55,281 nt of DNA from Saprospiraceae bacterium (lineage in GTDB: Bacteria > Bacteroidota > Bacteroidia > Chitinophagales > Saprospiraceae), in contig JAGQWR010000036.1 in NCBI GenBank assembly GCA_020437105.1, positions 1 to 55,281 on the forward strand, in the 5' to 3' direction. The translations under genes were made by a program, and so were the position numbers. Below the pieces are notes generated by a model. The model worked only from the letters and a program-made list of their open reading frames with translations. It had not been told where the DNA came from and searched no databases. Positions 53,901-55,281 of the stretch are shown here, one piece after another. Position 1 is the first letter of the stretch; each line of letters opens with the position of its first letter.

Positions 53901-54615
53901 AGGGTATGCCGAAGTAGAGGTGGTGGAAAATGCGCAGGCTTTTTTGACCAACCTGATCGCTACCGGCGCCCTGGAATTGCCCGCCGGAATGAGCTATCGT
54001 TTTGCCGGTACTTATGAACAGCAGCTCCGGGCAAGTAAGCGGATTCGGATTGTGTTACCGATTGCATTGGGGATCATTTTTCTGATCCTCTATTTTCATT
54101 TTCAATCGGCCCTGCTGTCCCTCATGGTGTTTTCGGGCGTGTTTGTCGCCTTTGCCGGCGGATTTATACTGATCGGACTTTACGGCCAGGGCTGGTTTTT
54201 AAACTTTGATTTTTTCGGCCAAAATATGCGGGACCTGTTTCAGGTCAATACCATTAACCTAAGTGTGGCGGTATGGGTTGGATTTTTGGCTCTTTTCGGA
54301 ATTGCCACCGATGATGGGGTGCTGGTTGGCACCTTTCTAAAACAAAGCTTTGTCGATAATAACCCTAAAACAATTTCTGAAATTCATGATGCCGTGGTTG
54401 ATGGCGGCTTGCGTCGGGTGCGGCCTGCCATGATGACTACAGCAACTACCATACTGGCCTTACTGCCTGTGTTAACATCAACCGGACGAGGCTCTGATAT
54501 TATGCTGCCAATGGCCATTCCCACAGTTGGAGGTATGTTGCTACAAACAGTTACCATGTTTACGGTTCCTGTTTTGTTTTGCATTTGGAAGGAAATTCAA
54601 TTAAAAAGCCAATGA
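50956..54615 (+). CDS. CusA/CzcA family heavy-metal efflux RND pump, extended form
   Basis: Inner-membrane proton-driven pump that exports metal ions (copper/silver in CusA, zinc/cobalt/cadmium in CzcA). It has 1219 residues against about 1040 normally. N-terminal TM1 is followed by VDAIPDIGENQQIVFTKWEG and VKSVRSNSMFGFSSVY; the TM4-region motif GIAIAIGTMVDMGIV and the FMPNLDEGAFL block are intact. Three additions explain the length: about residues 525-635 with several extra hydrophobic segments, a polar insert around 740-790 in the pore domain, and an insert near 1080-1100. Methionines cluster around FLLMPTSMPHAGMQ, which favours copper/silver, but this is not decisive. The TolC-like gene overlaps its stop by 4 nt. 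Confidence 0.9.
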   Translation: MLSSIIQFFLDNKLVAWLLLALFTMWGIATAPFDFGVNWLPRDPVAVDAIPDIGENQQIVFTKWEGRSPQDVEDQITYPLTTSLLGIPGVKSVRSNSMFGFSSVYLIFDEDVEYYWSRSRILEKLNSLPSNTLPEGVQPSLGPDATALGQIYWYTLEGRDPDGNPTGGWDLHELRSIQDYTVRYGLAATEGVAEVGSIGGYVKEYQVDVNPEAMRAAGISLNQVMEALRASNLDVGAQTIEINLVEYFVRGLGYVKSVSDIEKSVITVHDNVPIRIGDIAHVNIGPANRRGVLDKSGAEAVGGVVVARYGANPLEVINNLKARIEVLGPGLPVRVLEDGTRSQVTIVPFYDRTELIQETLGTLQEALSLEIMITILVVIIMLLNLQSSLLVSGSLPIAVLICFIAMRYFGVDANIVALSGIAIAIGTMVDMGIVLSESMVVRLEKYPEESLRISIFEATREVASAVITAVATTVVSFLPVFTMEAAEGKLFRPLAFTKTFALMAAILVAITIVPPMAQLIFGLKRKPIYIRNIVNGLLICLGVVLLFSGFALLGLFILIAGLTAILNKYVSDRVDDKSAIRFNYGKNLALAAIVAFLLARTWMPLGVEQSVLLNFVFVALTGGLIIGFFMLIIRYYEPILRFLLLHKLLFLFVVGLFVFQGIRVFQRTGEEFMPNLDEGAFLLMPTSMPHAGMQVNVQNLRLLDMAVTAIPEVELVVGKAGRVESALDPAPMSMYENVIIYKPEYKTNEAGHRLRFKVDAAGNYLKDEAGELIPDPKGQYFRQWRDHIQTPDDIWKEIVQVTRLPGVTSAPKLQPIETRLVMLQTGMRAPMGIKVSGSDLKEIESFGVKLEQALRQVEGVKAEAVFADRIVGKPYLLLDIDREAASRHGLKITEIQTAIQAAIGGMKMTTTVEGRERYAVRVRYPRELRNDPSELQRIYVRTPAGTQIPLGELVHTRYEQGPQSIKSEDGFLVGYVLFDREEGYAEVEVVENAQAFLTNLIATGALELPAGMSYRFAGTYEQQLRASKRIRIVLPIALGIIFLILYFHFQSALLSLMVFSGVFVAFAGGFILIGLYGQGWFLNFDFFGQNMRDLFQVNTINLSVAVWVGFLALFGIATDDGVLVGTFLKQSFVDNNPKTISEIHDAVVDGGLRRVRPAMMTTATTILALLPVLTSTGRGSDIMLPMAIPTVGGMLLQTVTMFTVPVLFCIWKEIQLKSQ

Positions 54616-55281
54616 AAAGTCTAAGTCGATATATCCTTGTTTTGTGGGGCATGCTGGCCTTTTCTGTGCTGGTTAACGGACAATCTATTGATAGTCTGGT
54701 CAATCAGGCGATCTCTGCTAATCCGGAATTAAAAGCCATGGAATTGGAATATGATGCAGCCATGTTGTCGGGGCGGCAGTATGGACAACTACCTGATCCG
54801 GAGCTTGGGCTGGGTGTATTTGCGCTGCAACCGGAAACGCGTGTTGGTCCGCAGTGGTTTAGATTTGGCGTGATGCAGATGCTTCCCTGGAAAGGCACGC
54901 TGGATGCTCGCGTAACCTTGGAGGATCGAAAAGCGCGGGTGAAACTCGAGGATGTGGCTTCTAAAAAACTGCGCTTGATCCTGGCTGTAAATCAGGCTTA
55001 CCTGGACCTGTACCAATATCAGGAAGAGGCGCAGATTCTAAAAAGAAAACAAACACTTTTCCGCAGCCTGGAAGCACTGGCGCTGAGCCGGGTGGAAAGT
55101 GGGATGGGTGATTTGGCCGATGTTTTACTCGTGCAACTCCAGTCGAGCGAATTAGAACTCGAAATACAAAAACTGGAGAACAAACGCCATATCCCGCTTG
55201 CCGAGCTGAATGCTTTACGCGCTGCACCGGCCAGACAGGAAATTTTTATATCAGACAGTCTGGGCTTTGCTTTTATTCCAT
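54612..55281 (+). CDS. TolC family outer membrane efflux protein (partial, cut by window end)
   Basis: An open frame from the ATG at 54612, which overlaps the cusA stop codon (ATGA), continues to the window end without a stop, giving 223 residues so far. A signal peptide (MKSLSRYILVLWGMLAFSVL, then VNGQ) is followed by the TolC opening IDSLVNQAISANPELKAMEL, then a QLPDPELGLG segment and long amphipathic helices with NQAYLDLY and RVESGMGDLADVLLVQLQ, the coiled tunnel helices. It is the outer-membrane channel (CusC/CzcC role) of the tripartite pump. The periplasmic adaptor (CusB) gene is not seen and probably lies beyond the window. Confidence 0.92.
   Translation, partial: MKSLSRYILVLWGMLAFSVLVNGQSIDSLVNQAISANPELKAMELEYDAAMLSGRQYGQLPDPELGLGVFALQPETRVGPQWFRFGVMQMLPWKGTLDARVTLEDRKARVKLEDVASKKLRLILAVNQAYLDLYQYQEEAQILKRKQTLFRSLEALALSRVESGMGDLADVLLVQLQSSELELEIQKLENKRHIPLAELNALRAAPARQEIFISDSLGFAFIP

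Noticed and set aside
54704..55227. minus-strand frames at the right end
   Set aside because: They lie opposite a continuous TolC-like frame with signal peptide and family motifs that runs off the window.

Overview
The window looks like chromosomal core-plus-accessory DNA from a marine or environmental Bacteroidota, most likely of the Saprospiria (Lewinella/Phaeodactylibacter-like) type. The reasons are several secreted proteins with Por/type IX secretion (T9SS) C-terminal domains, SprB-like and dockerin-like repeats, tandem OmpH/Skp genes next to murI, an atpD-atpC pair apart from the other ATP synthase genes, HYC_CC_PP and choice-of-anchor V proteins, no Shine-Dalgarno signals, and several copies of the Bacteroidota promoter (TTG, 19-20 nt, TAnnTTTG). 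I see no phage, integrase, transposase, CRISPR array, rRNA or tRNA gene.

Layout. 1-138 is a short degenerate repeat. 139-7195 holds a DUF3299-like protein and a ROK kinase (minus), then ileS (plus) with an unusual leader, then a minus-strand WecA-like transferase, CrcB fluoride channel and a lipoprotein. 7377-10759 is uppS-bamA. 10790-11046 is a hairpin-rich dispersed repeat whose second, inverted copy lies at 37447-37682. 11051-25001 is a mixed block: KirBac channel, Rieske oxygenase, CotH-domain surface protein, acyltransferase, a T9SS protein with a CxxCH motif, kynurenine 3-monooxygenase, a PAP2-like membrane protein, a PorE-like OmpA protein, an M48 lipoprotein protease, and an overlapping hutH-pagL pair. 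25249-28092 is ompH-ompH-murI and two small membrane proteins. In related genomes uppS-bamA-ompH-ompH-murI is usually one run, so this block appears to interrupt it. 28177-32654 has a dockerin-like secreted protein, atpDC and a class III aminotransferase. 32889-36524 is lysozyme, TPR-type lipoprotein and two thioredoxin-like proteins. 36557-39648 is xth and two secreted or lipid-anchored proteins. 39785-45318 holds a helical protein, an arsenate reductase-like gene, a PadR-HAAS-M23 pair and a large T9SS protein with a gingipain-like middle. 45600-50120 has an ECF sigma factor with a small membrane protein, and a 1107-residue T9SS protein. 50452-55281 is a metal efflux operon (HYC_CC_PP, CusA-type RND, TolC-like, cut by the window end).

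Most worth a second look: the GxHH signature in a type 2 IleRS, which in studied type 2 enzymes goes with mupirocin hyper-resistance; an isoleucine-rich leader ORF and terminator in front of ileS, complicated by a second promoter after the terminator; the hairpin-array repeats; and the PadR/HAAS-TM-M23 unit, which has a palindromic operator over its promoter.
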